Shown here piece by piece: positions 16,157 through 25,935 of a stretch of DNA of 64,000 bases. The DNA is from Flavobacterium commune (lineage in GTDB: Bacteria > Bacteroidota > Bacteroidia > Flavobacteriales > Flavobacteriaceae). How positions within the stretch are numbered: position 1 is the stretch's first letter; each line of letters opens with the position of its first letter. The notes under the pieces were generated by a model. That model had not been told where the DNA came from and made no database searches. It worked only from the letters and a program-made list of their open reading frames with translations. The translations under genes were made by a program, and so were the position numbers. The DNA lies in the NCBI RefSeq assembly GCF_001857965.1, contig NZ_CP017774.1:3038001-3102000 (forward strand). The letters are read 5' to 3'.

Positions 16157-17842
16157 CTATCTGCTGTATTTGCGCTTTCTTAAAAAACTAAATACGGCTC
16201 CAAAAAGTGTTAAAATTAGAATTGGAAGCCCGATAGTTATGACTTGCGTCTGAGTGTAGTTTTCGAAAACTTTCTCTTTGTCTAATAAAGGCAAATCTAA
16301 ATCTTTGCTTCGAATGTTAATAAGTCCGCTGTCATCAAGCAGGTAATTGACGCAGTTAAGCAGGAAATCTTTATTGTCGTATAAATTTCCCGAGCGTTGA
16401 TCAAATCCTAATTCAACAGGAGCAAAGTTTTTATCCAATTGGTTTTTGATAATATCGCCATCCGAAATCACAATCATTTTGTTGCTTTTTCCTGTGGATT
16501 CAAAATCGTTTTGTTTGAAAGCTAGAACTCTGTTTTCAAATGCTGAATGGAATTTTCCTTCGAGTAACACCGCCATAGGAATATTTCCGGTATTGATGTA
16601 ATGATTGGGGCTGGTTTCTTCGGCTACAATATTCAAATTGACTTCTGTAGGTGTTCCTGTTTTTTTAGAATATTGAGACGATTGTAATAAAACCGTTTTC
16701 TTGATTCCGTTTTTCAAAGTGTCAATTGGATTCGCAAAATCAAATTTGATTCCGCCCAGGTTTTTCACAATAGGATGCTTGCTTGCCGGATAAACTAAAG
16801 GAGCAAATTTCCAGTTGAAGGTCTGGTATTGGGTAGCACTTCCTTGTTCTCCTGTGGCTAGTTTTATAGGACTTCCTTGTTCGTCTTTTACAATATCAGG
16901 ATTGATTCTGATACCGTATTTAAAGAACATATCGTTCAAATTCAAATCTCTTGGAAAAGCTAAAGTTGCTCCGGCATCGTTGTACAAACTATCCATTTCT
17001 ACAGCTACCTGATCTACCAGCCACATGGTTTTTCCACCATTGATGATGAATTGATCTAAAACTTGTTTTTCACTATCAGAGAAAGTCTCAGTAGGTTTGG
17101 CAATAATAGCTAAATCGTATTTTTGCAAGGCTTCTAAACTGCCAACAGGATTCTTGGCAACTGAATCCAAAGTAAATGGGCCAATGTGGTAACTTTCTCT
17201 TATTTGCAACAAGAATTTAGCAATTAAAACATCCTGAATTTCTCCGTTTCCTTTGATTACCGCAATCTTTTTTTGTTTCTCTTTGGTAATTTTATTCAGA
17301 GCATCGGCTATCGAATATTCTAAATGCTGAACGGAGCCAATTACTTTTTCGGTGGTGGAAGCACCCATAATGTTTTTTAAGAGCGGAATATTCACTTCCT
17401 TATTGTGATATACAGCAATTGCCCATGGAAAAACCATTGCCTGCGATTGTTTTCCTTTGTCGTCAACGGTAATGTTTACAGGAGTCATACCTTTCATGTA
17501 CAACGCTTTGATGTTGTTCATGCTTTCGTCTTCATTTTCTAAAGGATTCACAAATTCGAAAACAATATTCGAATTGTAAGCTTGAAATTCTTCTAATAAT
17601 TCCTTGGTTTCCTGTTGTAATCTTTTGAATTCGGCAGGTAAATCACCTTCCATATAAATTTTTATCGAAAGCGGTTCTTTGACCTCTTTGATAATATTTA
17701 AAGAAGTTTGAGATAAGGTATATCTTTTGTCTTTGGTTAAATCAAAACGATGAAAAAAGTAATTACCAACAATATTTAATACTAACAGAATTGCAATTGT
17801 AATTACGACTGATTTAAGATTTCTTTTTTTGGCAGCTATCAT
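16157..17842 (-). CDS. gldG: Gliding motility ABC transporter auxiliary protein GldG
   Basis: The 561-residue protein has one N-terminal membrane helix (about 12-30), a large extracytoplasmic ABC-type auxiliary domain (YSIADALNKI, KKIAVIKGNGE, GGKTMWLVDQV) and one C-terminal helix (about 533-555) followed by RKRKYSR. This matches GldG, which with GldF and the ATPase GldA forms an ABC transporter needed for gliding in Flavobacterium. The start codon overlaps the gldF stop (TAATG), so both are co-translated. gldA is not in the window. Confidence 0.93.
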   Translation of the reverse strand: MIAAKKRNLKSVVITIAILLVLNIVGNYFFHRFDLTKDKRYTLSQTSLNIIKEVKEPLSIKIYMEGDLPAEFKRLQQETKELLEEFQAYNSNIVFEFVNPLENEDESMNNIKALYMKGMTPVNITVDDKGKQSQAMVFPWAIAVYHNKEVNIPLLKNIMGASTTEKVIGSVQHLEYSIADALNKITKEKQKKIAVIKGNGEIQDVLIAKFLLQIRESYHIGPFTLDSVAKNPVGSLEALQKYDLAIIAKPTETFSDSEKQVLDQFIINGGKTMWLVDQVAVEMDSLYNDAGATLAFPRDLNLNDMFFKYGIRINPDIVKDEQGSPIKLATGEQGSATQYQTFNWKFAPLVYPASKHPIVKNLGGIKFDFANPIDTLKNGIKKTVLLQSSQYSKKTGTPTEVNLNIVAEETSPNHYINTGNIPMAVLLEGKFHSAFENRVLAFKQNDFESTGKSNKMIVISDGDIIKNQLDKNFAPVELGFDQRSGNLYDNKDFLLNCVNYLLDDSGLINIRSKDLDLPLLDKEKVFENYTQTQVITIGLPILILTLFGAVFSFLRKRKYSR

Positions 17843-18567
17843 TACAATTTAAAAGATTTAAGTTGGTAAACAGTAAATGACAGAAACGCTGTCATTACAC
17901 TTATAAAGTAAATAATGTCTCTGGTGTCAATCACGCCACGGCTCATACTTTTAAAATGAGCCTGCATTCCTATGGCTGAAATAATCGAAGAAAAAGAAGG
18001 AATGATGCTCGAAAAACCGTCAAATCCAAAATAGAAAAAGAAACACAAAAACACCGAAAGTATAAAAGCTACAATTTGGTTATCAGAAAGGGTAGAAGTG
18101 AAGATTCCTATTGCAGAATAAGCTCCAATTAAGAATAAAAGTCCAAAATAAGAACCAATAGTGCTTCCCATATCGATATTGCCTTCGGGCATTCCTAAAG
18201 TTGAAATTACTTTGACATAAATAAATGTTGGGATAATGGCTATGATTATTAAAAGTACAGCACCCAGAAATTTACCGTTGGTTATTTGCCAAACAGACAG
18301 AGGTTTAGTCAGTAATAATTCCAATGTTCCCTGTTTTCTTTCGTCAGAGAAAGAGCGCATGGTTACTGCCGGAATCAGGAAAATTAAAATCCAAGGCGCA
18401 AGCGTAAAAAACGGAGACATATCGGCAAAACCTGAGTTAGGAATATTGTAATCTCCTTCAAAAACCCACAGAAATAATCCGTTGGTGATTAGAAAAATGG
18501 CGATCACTAAATAACCTATGGGCGAACCAAAAAAGGATTTAATTTCACGTAATAATAGGGCTTTCAT
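17842..18567 (-). CDS. gldF: Gliding motility ABC transporter permease GldF
   Basis: The 241-residue integral membrane protein has six predicted helices, beginning MKALLLREIKSFFGSPIGYLVIAIFL. The conserved RSFSDERKQGTLELLLTKPLS loop is typical of ABC-2 type permeases. With the adjacent gldG it forms the membrane part of the Gld ABC transporter of gliding bacteria. It is the first gene of the gldF-gldG pair. The gap of about 100 bases to the next gene contains a short palindrome. Confidence 0.93.
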   Translation of the reverse strand: MKALLLREIKSFFGSPIGYLVIAIFLITNGLFLWVFEGDYNIPNSGFADMSPFFTLAPWILIFLIPAVTMRSFSDERKQGTLELLLTKPLSVWQITNGKFLGAVLLIIIAIIPTFIYVKVISTLGMPEGNIDMGSTIGSYFGLLFLIGAYSAIGIFTSTLSDNQIVAFILSVFLCFFFYFGFDGFSSIIPSFSSIISAIGMQAHFKSMSRGVIDTRDIIYFISVMTAFLSFTVYQLKSFKL

Positions 18568-18654
18568 TCTTTATGAGTTAATAGTTATGAGTTATAAGCT
18601 TTATAAACATTTTTTTTCTACTTCAAAAATCATAAATCGTTAATCAACAATCTA

Positions 18655-18672
18655 TCCCGATGGCTATCGGGA
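18655..18672. repeat. Short intergenic palindrome
   Basis: TCCCGAT and ATCGGGA flank a GGCT loop. It sits directly after the stop codon of the SAM-hydroxide adenosyltransferase gene and may end its transcript, but no long T-run follows. Such palindromes are common dispersed elements in Flavobacterium. Confidence 0.5.
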
Positions 18673-18673
18673 C

Positions 18674-19504
18674 TTAATTCTTAAATTCTATGGTTACCAC
18701 ATCGCGGTAATTCAATCCCAGTAAGCTGTTTGCTGAACCTACTTTAGAAGGATTGCTTCTAAAAATGGCAATTTCCAGAAACCCCGCTTCGTTAAAAATG
18801 GCGAGTTGTTCTCCTTCATAATTTTTGATTGGGTATTTGTCTGAAATGGCAATTGCCGAATAATTAGGCAATATGGTTTTGATGTTTTTGGTCTTCATCT
18901 GGATTTCATACGGTCGGCCTTTAGCCACTTCCAGAAATTGTTTTTTGTTGATATTGGTCACCACATTTCCAAAATGATCTATATAAATAACATGTCCTTT
19001 CAGGCTGTTATTGTCATTGGAGGCTACGGCTTTCATTTCGGTTACTTCTTTGACCGCATTGATTTCTTTTCCAATAACATTCAGTAAACCACCACGGGCA
19101 ATATGGCAAGCCACTGTGACAAAAACATCTAGTCCTGAAGCATCGTTTGGTAAACGGTCATGTATGTTGATGGCTACAATTTTTTGAGGAACAATCTTTT
19201 GCGAAAGCATGCTTAAAATTCCATTATCTGCAGCAATAAAGTAAGAATCGTTCCATTGCATTACAATGTGCTGGTTTTCCTTATTTAATTCCATATCCAC
19301 ACCAATCAGGTGAATGGTTCCTTTAGGAAAACTAGGGTAGGCTGCACCAATGATGTAACTGGCTTCAACAGTGTTAAACGGGTCTATATCATGTGAAATA
19401 TCAATAATTTGGGCTTCCGGATACTCAGATAAAATTTTCCCTTTTAATGCACCAACAAAGTGATCTTTCAAGCCGTAATCGGTAGTAAGGGTAATTATTG
19501 ACAT
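18674..19504 (-). CDS. SAM hydroxide adenosyltransferase (DUF62 family)
   Basis: The 276-residue protein starts MSIITLTTDYGLKDHFVGALKGKIL. The DYG-x2-D segment and IDISHDIDPFN are hallmarks of the DUF62 / SAM-hydroxide adenosyltransferase family related to fluorinases. Members characterised elsewhere hydrolyse SAM to adenosine and methionine. A GHVIYIDHFGNVVTNI segment in the C-terminal domain is also conserved. It is a single gene ahead of gldF; the functional link is unclear. Activity here is inferred from family only. Confidence 0.9.
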   Translation of the reverse strand: MSIITLTTDYGLKDHFVGALKGKILSEYPEAQIIDISHDIDPFNTVEASYIIGAAYPSFPKGTIHLIGVDMELNKENQHIVMQWNDSYFIAADNGILSMLSQKIVPQKIVAINIHDRLPNDASGLDVFVTVACHIARGGLLNVIGKEINAVKEVTEMKAVASNDNNSLKGHVIYIDHFGNVVTNINKKQFLEVAKGRPYEIQMKTKNIKTILPNYSAIAISDKYPIKNYEGEQLAIFNEAGFLEIAIFRSNPSKVGSANSLLGLNYRDVVTIEFKN

Positions 19505-19699
19505 ATTTTTGTTTATAACTATTGGTGAAATCTAAAATTAATTTTCATTAAATTTGAGATATGCAAAGCTAATAATAGTAAATTCAAAAAAGCAAAAAAG
19601 CAAAACAAATTCTAAATAGTAACCAAATAAAACCTAAGGTCTAAGAGCCTTTTGGATTAGATTTTTAATTGATTTAGTAATATTCTAAAACTATACCCT

Positions 19700-20650
19700 T
19701 TGAACGAAAGAATCATCGAGCTCATAGACATCGCTCCAAAAGAGTTTTGGGGTGCTCAAGACACTCATCTTGAAACCATTAAAAAATACTATCCAAAATT
19801 AAAAATAGTTGCCAGAGGGACAACTTTAAAAGCATTTGGAGAAAAAGACATTCTGGACGAGTTCGAAAGGCGTTTTCAAAGATTGATGCTTCATTTTACA
19901 CGTTATAACAATATTGACGATAATGTGATTGAACGTGTAATTTTAGGAGATGTTCAGGACGACCGAAAAATGAGTCCTAATGACAAAATTTTAGTACATG
20001 GAGTAGGAGGAAAAATCATTAAAGCAATGACTCCTAATCAACAGTTATTGGTCGATACCATAAATAAAAATGATATGGTTTTTGCTGTAGGACCGGCAGG
20101 TACAGGAAAGACTTATACCGGAGTAGCAATGGCTGTCAAAGCATTGAAAGAAAAACAGGTAAAACGCATTATTTTGACGCGTCCGGCAGTTGAAGCCGGG
20201 GAAAATTTAGGTTTTCTTCCGGGAGATATGAAAGAAAAACTGGATCCTTATATGCAACCGCTTTATGATGCTTTGCGAGATATGATTCCGAATGAAAAAT
20301 TAGAAGATCATATTGCAAAAGGAATTATACAAATTGCACCATTGGCATTCATGCGCGGACGAACACTGGATAATGCTTTTGTGATTCTGGATGAAGCTCA
20401 AAACACCACCCACTCACAGATGAAAATGTTTCTGACCCGTATGGGAAAAAATGCTAAATTCATGGTAACGGGTGATCCGGGACAAGTCGATTTGCCCCGA
20501 AGAACCATTTCAGGATTAAAAGAAGCCTTATTGGTTTTGAAAGATATTGAAGGTATTGGGATTATTTATCTGGACGATAAAGATATTGTGCGTCACCGAT
20601 TAGTTAAAAAAGTAATTGATGCTTATAAGTATACGGAGAATATTGATTAG
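19700..20650 (+). CDS. PhoH family ATPase
   Basis: The 316-residue protein has an N-terminal KH-like region, then the PhoH P-loop domain with Walker A GPAGTGKT (131-138), RPAVEAGENLGFLPGD and the Walker B-like FVILDEAQNTT. GDPGQVDLP near residue 255 is diagnostic of the PhoH group. These cytoplasmic ATPases are associated with RNA metabolism and phosphate or stress responses. Translation begins with TTG at 19700, giving MNERIIELIDIAPKEFWG, which fits the family N-terminus; no better ATG exists. It ends before two terminator hairpins shared with the convergent helicase gene. Confidence 0.93.
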   Translation: MNERIIELIDIAPKEFWGAQDTHLETIKKYYPKLKIVARGTTLKAFGEKDILDEFERRFQRLMLHFTRYNNIDDNVIERVILGDVQDDRKMSPNDKILVHGVGGKIIKAMTPNQQLLVDTINKNDMVFAVGPAGTGKTYTGVAMAVKALKEKQVKRIILTRPAVEAGENLGFLPGDMKEKLDPYMQPLYDALRDMIPNEKLEDHIAKGIIQIAPLAFMRGRTLDNAFVILDEAQNTTHSQMKMFLTRMGKNAKFMVTGDPGQVDLPRRTISGLKEALLVLKDIEGIGIIYLDDKDIVRHRLVKKVIDAYKYTENID

Positions 20651-20683
20651 AACAATAGTATAAGTCAATAGCAATAACAAAAG

Positions 20684-20720
20684 AACTACGATTCTAATTT
20701 TTAGATCGTAGTTTTTTTAT
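20684..20720 (+). terminator. Terminator behind phoH
   Basis: AACTACGAT and ATCGTAGTT form a 9-base stem followed by a run of T on the plus strand, 34 bases after the phoH stop. Confidence 0.75.
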
Positions 20721-20770
20721 AGAATTTTTTAATCTAATTTTGTTTGTATTGTTTAGTAAAACTCAAAATA

Positions 20771-20809
20771 AAAATCCTAAAAATGAAATTTCATCTTTAG
20801 GATTTTTTT
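20771..20809. terminator. Terminator behind the DEAD-box helicase gene
   Basis: AAAATCCTAAA and TTTAGGATTTT form an 11-base stem with an A-run on the left and T-run on the right. It lies between convergent genes and ends just before the helicase stop codon. Confidence 0.7.
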
Positions 20810-20811
20810 GA

Positions 20812-22161
20812 TTATTTCTTTTTCTTCTTTTTGGCAGCTTGATTTTTCAGCATGTTTCTATTGACAGAACCATGTGTTTTTTTCTTTGTTTTTGAGGGAC
20901 CTCCAAGATTTACTTTTTGATTTTTTTTGGCTTTTTCGTGAAAAGCACCATCACCATCGGTTTTTGGTTTTTTCATTAAAAACTTAACGGGTTGTCTGTC
21001 TTTTTCAGGCCCAATCAGTTTGATGGAAATTTCGACTTCTTCTGGGAATTCTTCAATTTCTAATTCCATATCCATTAATACTTCGGCTTCTACTTTAGCT
21101 TCTTCTTCGCGTGGCGAAATGAAACTAATAGCAGTTCCTGTTGCATCGGCACGACCGGTACGCCCAATACGGTGCATATACAACTCGGCAAATTCAGGCA
21201 TTTCAAAATTGATAACATGGGTAATATTCGAAATATCTAAACCTCTCGCCATAATATCCGTAGTGATTAATCCGCGAAGTTCGCCTTCCTGAAAAGCAGC
21301 CATAGTATTCAATCGGTAATTTTGCGATTTATTAGAGTGAATAACACCAAATTGTCCTTCAAAATCTTCTTCAATGCATTCGTGAAGCATATCAGAAATC
21401 TTTTTGTTATTTACAAAAATCAAAACGCGACTCATGTCTTCGTTAGTATTTAGTAAATGTTTGAGCAAATTGACTTTGGTATTAAAATTAGGAACATTAT
21501 AAGTAATTTGTTTAATGTTTTCTAATGGAGTTCCCGATGCTGAAAGCGTTACTTCTTCAGGATAATCAAAATAATCGTTCAAAACAGCATCAACTTCGTC
21601 TGTCATTGTCGCCGAAAATAAGATATTTTGACGTTTTTTAGGCATCATCGCTAATAAGGCTGTAAGTTGAACTCTAAAACCTAAATTCAACATTTCGTCA
21701 AATTCGTCAATTACCAGCTTTTGCATATCTTCAAAACGAACCACATTGTCAAGAGCTAAATCCATGGTTCTACCTGGAGTTCCCACAAGAATATCTGAAC
21801 CTTCGTAAACCGTTTTTTTCTGGGTATTGATATTAACACCACCAAAAATTCCGATGGTTCTAATAGACATAAACTGGGTTAGCTTTTCTATTTCTTCAAC
21901 AACCTGAACTACAAGTTCTCTGGTAGGAACTAAAATGACAATTTTAGGTGTATGTGTTGTGCTAAATTTGTACTGTTTTAGTAAGGGTAATAAATAGGCA
22001 AAGGTTTTACCCGTACCTGTTTGTGCAATTCCCATCATATCTCTTCCCGACATAATTACAGAAAAAGATTTTTCCTGAATAGGAGTAGGAGTTGTAAATC
22101 CTAACGTATCTATTGCTTTTTGTAATGATTTAGGAAGATTGAATTGCTCGAAAGTAGCCAT
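20812..22161 (-). CDS. DEAD-box RNA helicase
   Basis: The 449-residue ATP-dependent RNA helicase shows the motifs in order. The Q-motif is FNLPKSLQKAIDTLGFTTPTPIQ, motif I AQTGTGKT, motif Ia PTRELV, motif II DEFD (a variant of DEAD), motif III SAT and motif VI HRIGRTGRA. The C-terminal 70 residues are very basic, with KKKTHGSVNRNMLKNQAAKKKKKK as an RNA-binding tail; this is close to the RhlE-like group. It probably acts in ribosome assembly or RNA turnover. It stands alone between a terminator region and the exopolysaccharide operon, transcribed separately. Confidence 0.95.
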   Translation of the reverse strand: MATFEQFNLPKSLQKAIDTLGFTTPTPIQEKSFSVIMSGRDMMGIAQTGTGKTFAYLLPLLKQYKFSTTHTPKIVILVPTRELVVQVVEEIEKLTQFMSIRTIGIFGGVNINTQKKTVYEGSDILVGTPGRTMDLALDNVVRFEDMQKLVIDEFDEMLNLGFRVQLTALLAMMPKKRQNILFSATMTDEVDAVLNDYFDYPEEVTLSASGTPLENIKQITYNVPNFNTKVNLLKHLLNTNEDMSRVLIFVNNKKISDMLHECIEEDFEGQFGVIHSNKSQNYRLNTMAAFQEGELRGLITTDIMARGLDISNITHVINFEMPEFAELYMHRIGRTGRADATGTAISFISPREEEAKVEAEVLMDMELEIEEFPEEVEISIKLIGPEKDRQPVKFLMKKPKTDGDGAFHEKAKKNQKVNLGGPSKTKKKTHGSVNRNMLKNQAAKKKKKK

Positions 22162-22218
22162 AAAACGTATATTTTCTGCAAAGATAGTCTTTTTGAGAGT
22201 AATGCGGTCAATATATCC

Positions 22219-23481
22219 TTACTTGAATCTCAAATCCCATGAAAGGGTAAGTGAGTAAATCCAAAAATAATTACCAGGGTCAAAACTTATTTCCTGATGG
22301 GCTATGTCAAATTGTGCTCCCCAGGCATTTTTATTTTTAGAAGTCGAAAAGAAATAACTAATATTGAAACGTTGTGTTTTTAAGTTAACAATTGGAGAGT
22401 CATTAGTATCAAACAGGAATTGGTTCACTTCAGGAGAAACTCCCATACTGTACATAAAACTGATATAATTATCGGCATTGCTGCGGTATTTTCTATAGTT
22501 TAAAGCTGCTGATGTACTGGTTCCTCCTTCTCCAGGGGTAAAGTAAGGGCGTAAAGACCAATAGCTGTTCCCTGTGTACCAACCAATAGAACCTGTATAT
22601 ATATTGGTAGTTGTACTGTATTTTAAGGTTCTAAAACCTGCCGAAATTTCTAAACTATGTGGCAATGATTTGTACAATTCAGCACCATATCTTAAGTCAG
22701 GGAAAAGAAAAGTATTGGCAAAACCTACATTTAGATAAGCATATAGTCCCTTGGTAATTTTAGGGTATAAATCAAATTCTATCTGAGAACCATTTTCATT
22801 AAAACGGCGGTTAAAATTATATTTTCCAATGATACTTCCATATTTGGTTTGTTTGCCATAACTCAAAGTATAATACTGCATCGGGTCAAATGTTTTAGAG
22901 TATAAATCCACAGCAGACCTTATTCCAATAGTATTTGTTCTTAGAGTACTGTTTAAATCGTCCAGAAATTCTTTTGATTTTTGATCATCAGGATTTTTAG
23001 TTACAAATTCTTTGATTGTATTTTGAGCTTCTAATGAGTTGTTGGTGTTTTTAAGAGCAGTTGCTTTTAAAATAGTTAAATCGGAATCATTTGGAAAGAT
23101 TTTTAATGCTTTCTTACTCATTTCTAATGCTTCATAAGGAGCTTCACTCCAGGATTCATTTTTTATGGCTGCAATCCAGTTCTCTTTATTTTCAGGAGCT
23201 TTTTCGATAACATAAGCAAATTCTTTACGTGCTTTTTTATAATCGCCGTCCCAGGCATAAGTAGTTGCTAAAAATGAACGAATTTCATGGTAATTGGGAT
23301 ACTTTGTTAATATATTGATTAGGGTGTCCTGAGCCTGTTTTCGCTGTTGATTGAAGGCTAGTTTACGGGCGGTTTCAAAGGAGGTATCAGGATTTCCATT
23401 ATATGCAATTTGTCCTTGCATTTGAAAAAAACTGAAAAGAATAAAAAGTAGTGTTACTTTGAAAATTGATTTGTTTATCAT
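22219..23481 (-). CDS. YaiO-family outer membrane beta-barrel protein with TPR N-terminus
   Basis: The 420-residue exported protein has a signal peptide (about 1-24), periplasmic TPR repeats (about 34-175) and a C-terminal beta-barrel of the YaiO type (about 185-420). It ends in an aromatic strand, LTLSWDLRFK. TPR plus barrel is the layout of polysaccharide export porins such as PgaA and BcsC, so a role in polymer export is inferred. The TPR segment (ARKLAFNQQRKQAQ, YPNYHEIRSFLATTYAWDGDY) closely resembles the C-terminal tail of the protein encoded just upstream. Its ATG overlaps the upstream stop codon by one base. It is the last gene of the five-gene operon. Confidence 0.88.
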   Translation of the reverse strand: MINKSIFKVTLLFILFSFFQMQGQIAYNGNPDTSFETARKLAFNQQRKQAQDTLINILTKYPNYHEIRSFLATTYAWDGDYKKARKEFAYVIEKAPENKENWIAAIKNESWSEAPYEALEMSKKALKIFPNDSDLTILKATALKNTNNSLEAQNTIKEFVTKNPDDQKSKEFLDDLNSTLRTNTIGIRSAVDLYSKTFDPMQYYTLSYGKQTKYGSIIGKYNFNRRFNENGSQIEFDLYPKITKGLYAYLNVGFANTFLFPDLRYGAELYKSLPHSLEISAGFRTLKYSTTTNIYTGSIGWYTGNSYWSLRPYFTPGEGGTSTSAALNYRKYRSNADNYISFMYSMGVSPEVNQFLFDTNDSPIVNLKTQRFNISYFFSTSKNKNAWGAQFDIAHQEISFDPGNYFWIYSLTLSWDLRFK

Positions 23482-25907
23482 TATTTCAATTCTTTTTTGA
23501 GTTGTAAGTATTCGGTATTATTTGGATATTTTTTAAGCATACTATCTATGGTTTTATTAGCCATAGCAAGCAGTCTGGTTCTTTGGTATGCTTTAGCTAA
23601 TTTAACTGATAATTCGGGGTTTTTAACATCGTTTCCTAAAGCTTTTTTTGCAATAGCAATTCCTTTTTTATCTTGATTAGTCCACCAGTACATGTCCATT
23701 AGAGCAAGGTAGCTATCGTAGTAAAAAGGGGTTCTTTTTATTACTTCCAACAATTCTTTCTCAGCGTTTATATAGTCTTTGTCCCAAGCTAAGGTTCTTC
23801 CTTTTAGTGTTCTTACATCGGCATAATTCGGCAATTCGTTTAGAACGTAATTGCATAATAAGCGGGCTTCTTTTCTTTGACCGTTAAATGCTAATTCTCT
23901 GGCTTTAAAGAATATTTGATCATTATCTAATCCTTTGGTATGTTTTTTTATGGTAGCCAGTTCTTCTTTTGAAAATTCAAAGGAAGCTTTGCTGTATATA
24001 AGTAAGGATTTTGGAATAATTTTATTTCTTTGTGTCAAATAAGCATTGAGTTTTTTCACTTCTTGTAAGCTGTCTTCAATTGTTTTTAATATTTCACTGT
24101 CATAAATTTTTGAGGTAGAAAAATTTTGATCAATTTTAAATAATTCACCATTTGAATATAAATAATCTTTATAAATCAGTTCGTTGATTACACCTTTATT
24201 TTGCATTATTGGAATGGTGTGAATATTTCTAAAACTTTTGTAAGTATCTAATCCGCTACTCATCCAGGCTGTTTTTTCTATTTTATTCATTTTATAATTA
24301 TTCATTAAAAATGAAAGTAAGCTTGGAGTAATATCCCAATGTGAAGAAACTGATTTGAAAGATTCTGCTTTTTTCAGCATTGGACTGTAGATGTACAAAG
24401 GAACGTGAAAACGACATAATTTGTCTTTTTGCTCAATTGGAATCAAACGGTGATCACCGGTAATTATAAAGATGGTGTTCTTATAATCGGGTCTTTTTGC
24501 ATAAGATTCCATAAAAGTTTGAATAGAATGATCGGTATATAACAAGCTGGCATAGATGTTCTTGTAGGGTTCTATTTCTGATTTGGTAAGTTGTAAACTT
24601 TTATTGGTACTAATAATCTGATCTACTTTTTTTAAATAGGCTGCTTTTTCAGGAAAATCAAAAGGTTCATGATTAGTTAATGTCATAACAATGTCTAAAC
24701 GAGGTCCTTTTTTTGTGTCAATTTCACTAAGGGTTTTTCTAAAAATTTCGGCATCAGGATAACCCCAGCTAAAGCCTTCGGCGTTTTTATTTGTCATTTT
24801 ATAGTTAGAACCAAATTTGTTAATGTCTGTCACATTATCAATATTGTTGTATTCTAAGAAATTGATTCTTTGGTCAAAACTCGATTCGTCACCGCAATAA
24901 AAAGAGGTATTGTATCCATTAGATTTTAAAATACTAATTAATGAGCTGTGAGCTGGCAAAGGTTTTAGTTCTAAAAAGCCTTTCTCGCCATAGGGCAAAG
25001 AACCTAAAATTGAAGGTAAAGCACCAAAAGTACGTCCGGCATTACTAACAAAGTTTTCCCAATATAAAGATTTTGGAATCATAGAATCTAAGTAAGGAGT
25101 AAAACCTCGGTATTCGTTTTTACCAATAAATTCATCCCCTAAACCTTCAACAATTATCATAACGATGTTGGGTTTTTCTCCTTTTATTTCAAAAAAAGGA
25201 CTTAAAACATCTGGTGTTGCAGAGAAGGGTTTTAGTAAAGGATATTCTTTTTTATAGCTTAGATTGGCAGCGTTAAATTGTTTTTTATTTTCCTGAAATT
25301 GGATAATTTGATTGCTAAAATAGGCCAGTTTATTTTGAAATTGTGAATCGCTGGTCTCGGTGATTAAAAATCGCGTTCCCAGGCTAATGATGCTTATAGT
25401 AGCAGCAATTATAAGTGCATTTTTTTGCTTTATTTTTTTTGAAATAAAGTGGTTAATTCCCCAAAATAATAAAGGAAAAGCAATAAAGGGAATAAAATAT
25501 AAAACAGAGAAAGTTTCGGATGCTGTAACTGTGGTGTACATATCCTCAGTTGAATATCCTAAAAAGTCAGCTCCCAGATTGACCAAAGTAGTCAAATGGT
25601 ATTTGGTTAATCCAAATTGGATAATAACAATTAATGTAAAAATAATTTTTATAAAGGTATCTTTCCAGTTTTGTTTGCTAAAATATAATATAAGATATAC
25701 AGGCAAAGCAACAAGACTAATAACAAGAACGGTGTTAAAGTCGTTTACTATTTTGTAAAATAAACTAAGTCCAATAGCAGGAACTTTAATTCCTGTATAA
25801 ATTTTAGCAATGATTTCAAAAATGCTAATGAACCAAAAAGAAATTACTAAAGAAAGACAAGCGAAGCCGTAACTAAAGTGATTTTTTAATTGTTGATTGT
25901 TATCCAT
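23481..25907 (-). CDS. LtaS-like sulfatase/phosphotransferase with C-terminal TPR tail
   Basis: The 808-residue inner-membrane protein has five hydrophobic helices in the first 210 residues. A periplasmic alkaline-phosphatase-type domain (about 245-560) follows, with NIVMIIVEGLGDEF, the catalytic-type loop NAGRTFGALPSILGSLP, and IITGDHR. This is the LtaS/sulfatase layout used to transfer phosphoglycerol-like groups to envelope polymers. Residues 661-808 are TPR repeats homologous to the N-terminus of the adjacent YaiO-type protein. Together with GT2 and the barrel it suggests that a surface polymer is modified while exported. Substrate is unknown. Its stop overlaps the start of the barrel gene. 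Confidence 0.88.
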   Translation of the reverse strand: MDNNQQLKNHFSYGFACLSLVISFWFISIFEIIAKIYTGIKVPAIGLSLFYKIVNDFNTVLVISLVALPVYLILYFSKQNWKDTFIKIIFTLIVIIQFGLTKYHLTTLVNLGADFLGYSTEDMYTTVTASETFSVLYFIPFIAFPLLFWGINHFISKKIKQKNALIIAATISIISLGTRFLITETSDSQFQNKLAYFSNQIIQFQENKKQFNAANLSYKKEYPLLKPFSATPDVLSPFFEIKGEKPNIVMIIVEGLGDEFIGKNEYRGFTPYLDSMIPKSLYWENFVSNAGRTFGALPSILGSLPYGEKGFLELKPLPAHSSLISILKSNGYNTSFYCGDESSFDQRINFLEYNNIDNVTDINKFGSNYKMTNKNAEGFSWGYPDAEIFRKTLSEIDTKKGPRLDIVMTLTNHEPFDFPEKAAYLKKVDQIISTNKSLQLTKSEIEPYKNIYASLLYTDHSIQTFMESYAKRPDYKNTIFIITGDHRLIPIEQKDKLCRFHVPLYIYSPMLKKAESFKSVSSHWDITPSLLSFLMNNYKMNKIEKTAWMSSGLDTYKSFRNIHTIPIMQNKGVINELIYKDYLYSNGELFKIDQNFSTSKIYDSEILKTIEDSLQEVKKLNAYLTQRNKIIPKSLLIYSKASFEFSKEELATIKKHTKGLDNDQIFFKARELAFNGQRKEARLLCNYVLNELPNYADVRTLKGRTLAWDKDYINAEKELLEVIKRTPFYYDSYLALMDMYWWTNQDKKGIAIAKKALGNDVKNPELSVKLAKAYQRTRLLAMANKTIDSMLKKYPNNTEYLQLKKELK

Positions 25908-25935
25908 TATTAATAAGTTGTGTTGTTTTACTAAA

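Noticed and set aside
25360..25758. A 132-codon plus-strand frame inside the LtaS-like gene
   Set aside because: It mirrors the membrane helices of the real gene, which gives hydrophobic antisense peptides.
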